The notes under the pieces are model-generated. The model saw nothing but the letters and a program-made list of their open reading frames with translations. It did no database searches and was not told where the DNA came from. 5,233 nt of DNA from Roseiflexaceae bacterium (lineage in GTDB: Bacteria; Chloroflexota; Chloroflexia; Chloroflexales; Roseiflexaceae): NCBI GenBank assembly GCA_014381165.1, contig JACMIM010000096.1, positions 1 to 5,233 on the forward strand, written 5' to 3'. This document shows, piece after piece, positions 4,914 through 5,233 of the stretch (within the stretch, counting starts at the first letter, position 1; each line of letters opens with the position of its first letter). Both the position numbers and the translations under genes were made by a program.

Positions 4914-5233
4914 ATGATTTACATTGGCATCGATCTGGCGTGGTCACCACGCAACCGCACCGGCGGCGCAGTACTTCGCGGTGGCCCCAGCGGCGGCGAG
5001 TTCAGCGCTCACGCGCTGCTCGGCGGCGACGACGAGATTCTGACGTTTATCGATACCCACGGCGGCGATGGGCCGTGCATTGTGGGTGTGGACGCGCCGC
5101 TGTGGGTGCCAAACGAGACTGGGCGACGGCCTGGCGAGGCAGCATTAGCCGTCTCGTTCCAGCGCTACCAGGCCGGCGCACATCCAGCCAACCGCCGCTT
5201 GCTGGCCCGCAACGGCGTGGTGCGCGGCGAGGC
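4914..5233 (+). CDS. DUF429 family predicted nuclease (RNase H fold), 3' end outside window
   Basis: The frame is open from ATG 4914 to the window edge (106 full codons). The N-terminus MIYIGIDLAW, with D7 on the first strand, and VGVDAPLWVPNETGRRPGE (57-75), with D60 on a later strand, followed by FQRYQAGAHPANRR (82-95), match the conserved signature of DUF429/COG4923 proteins, which are predicted to have an RNase H-like fold. D7 and D60 are the likely metal-binding acidic residues. The biochemical substrate of the family is not established to my knowledge. The start is forced: a stop codon lies in frame 9 nt upstream and no earlier start exists. No Shine-Dalgarno precedes it, and the nearest -10 candidate is 11 bp away, so a leaderless or nearly leaderless mRNA is possible. 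It points away from the signalling genes and is probably unrelated to them. Confidence 0.85.
   Translation, partial: MIYIGIDLAWSPRNRTGGAVLRGGPSGGEFSAHALLGGDDEILTFIDTHGGDGPCIVGVDAPLWVPNETGRRPGEAALAVSFQRYQAGAHPANRRLLARNGVVRGE

Overview
The window is a GC-rich bacterial segment holding a serine-phosphorylation partner-switching module on the minus strand, plus the start of an unrelated gene on the plus strand. Coding style, the membrane/GAF/SpoIIE phosphatase architecture and the abundant short palindromic and heptameric repeats resemble filamentous Chloroflexota (Chloroflexia). This assignment is an impression from protein style, not the result of a search, and no marker gene in the window proves it.

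Layout, in transcription order on the minus strand: (1) 4861-4514, a 115-residue protein with two membrane helices and a Pro/Ala/Lys-rich repeat tail; (2) 4390-4040, a 116-residue stand-alone STAS protein of the anti-sigma-factor-antagonist (RsbV/SpoIIAA) type; (3) 3943-3209, a 244-residue fusion of an RsbW/SpoIIAB-type ATP-binding kinase domain with a second STAS domain; (4) 3205-143, a 1020-residue membrane-anchored phosphatase with about eight membrane helices, three GAF domains and a C-terminal SpoIIE/RsbU PP2C domain. Genes 3 and 4 are separated by 3 nt. Genes 2 and 3 are separated by a 96-bp repeat element, and genes 1 and 2 by 123 bp. Divergently, a DUF429 (predicted RNase H-fold nuclease) gene starts at 4914 and runs off the window.

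The likely logic is as follows. The phosphatase senses a membrane or cytoplasmic signal through its N-terminus and GAF domains and dephosphorylates one or both STAS domains. The kinase phosphorylates them and releases or captures a downstream target. No sigma factor or other obvious output is in the window, so the target is unknown.

The most unusual content is a pair of heptamer-repeat elements with the same design: G-rich 7-mers on the plus strand, a short spacer, then G-rich 7-mers on the minus strand. One (3950-4037) fills the gap before the kinase gene, forms a 20-bp perfect inverted repeat and ends a few bases before that gene's start codon, which lacks a visible Shine-Dalgarno. The other (719-832) lies inside the phosphatase gene, where it adds about 40 low-complexity residues in frame between two active-site strands of the PP2C fold. 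Both contain G-quadruplex-type motifs. A different palindromic composite (20-125) follows the last gene.
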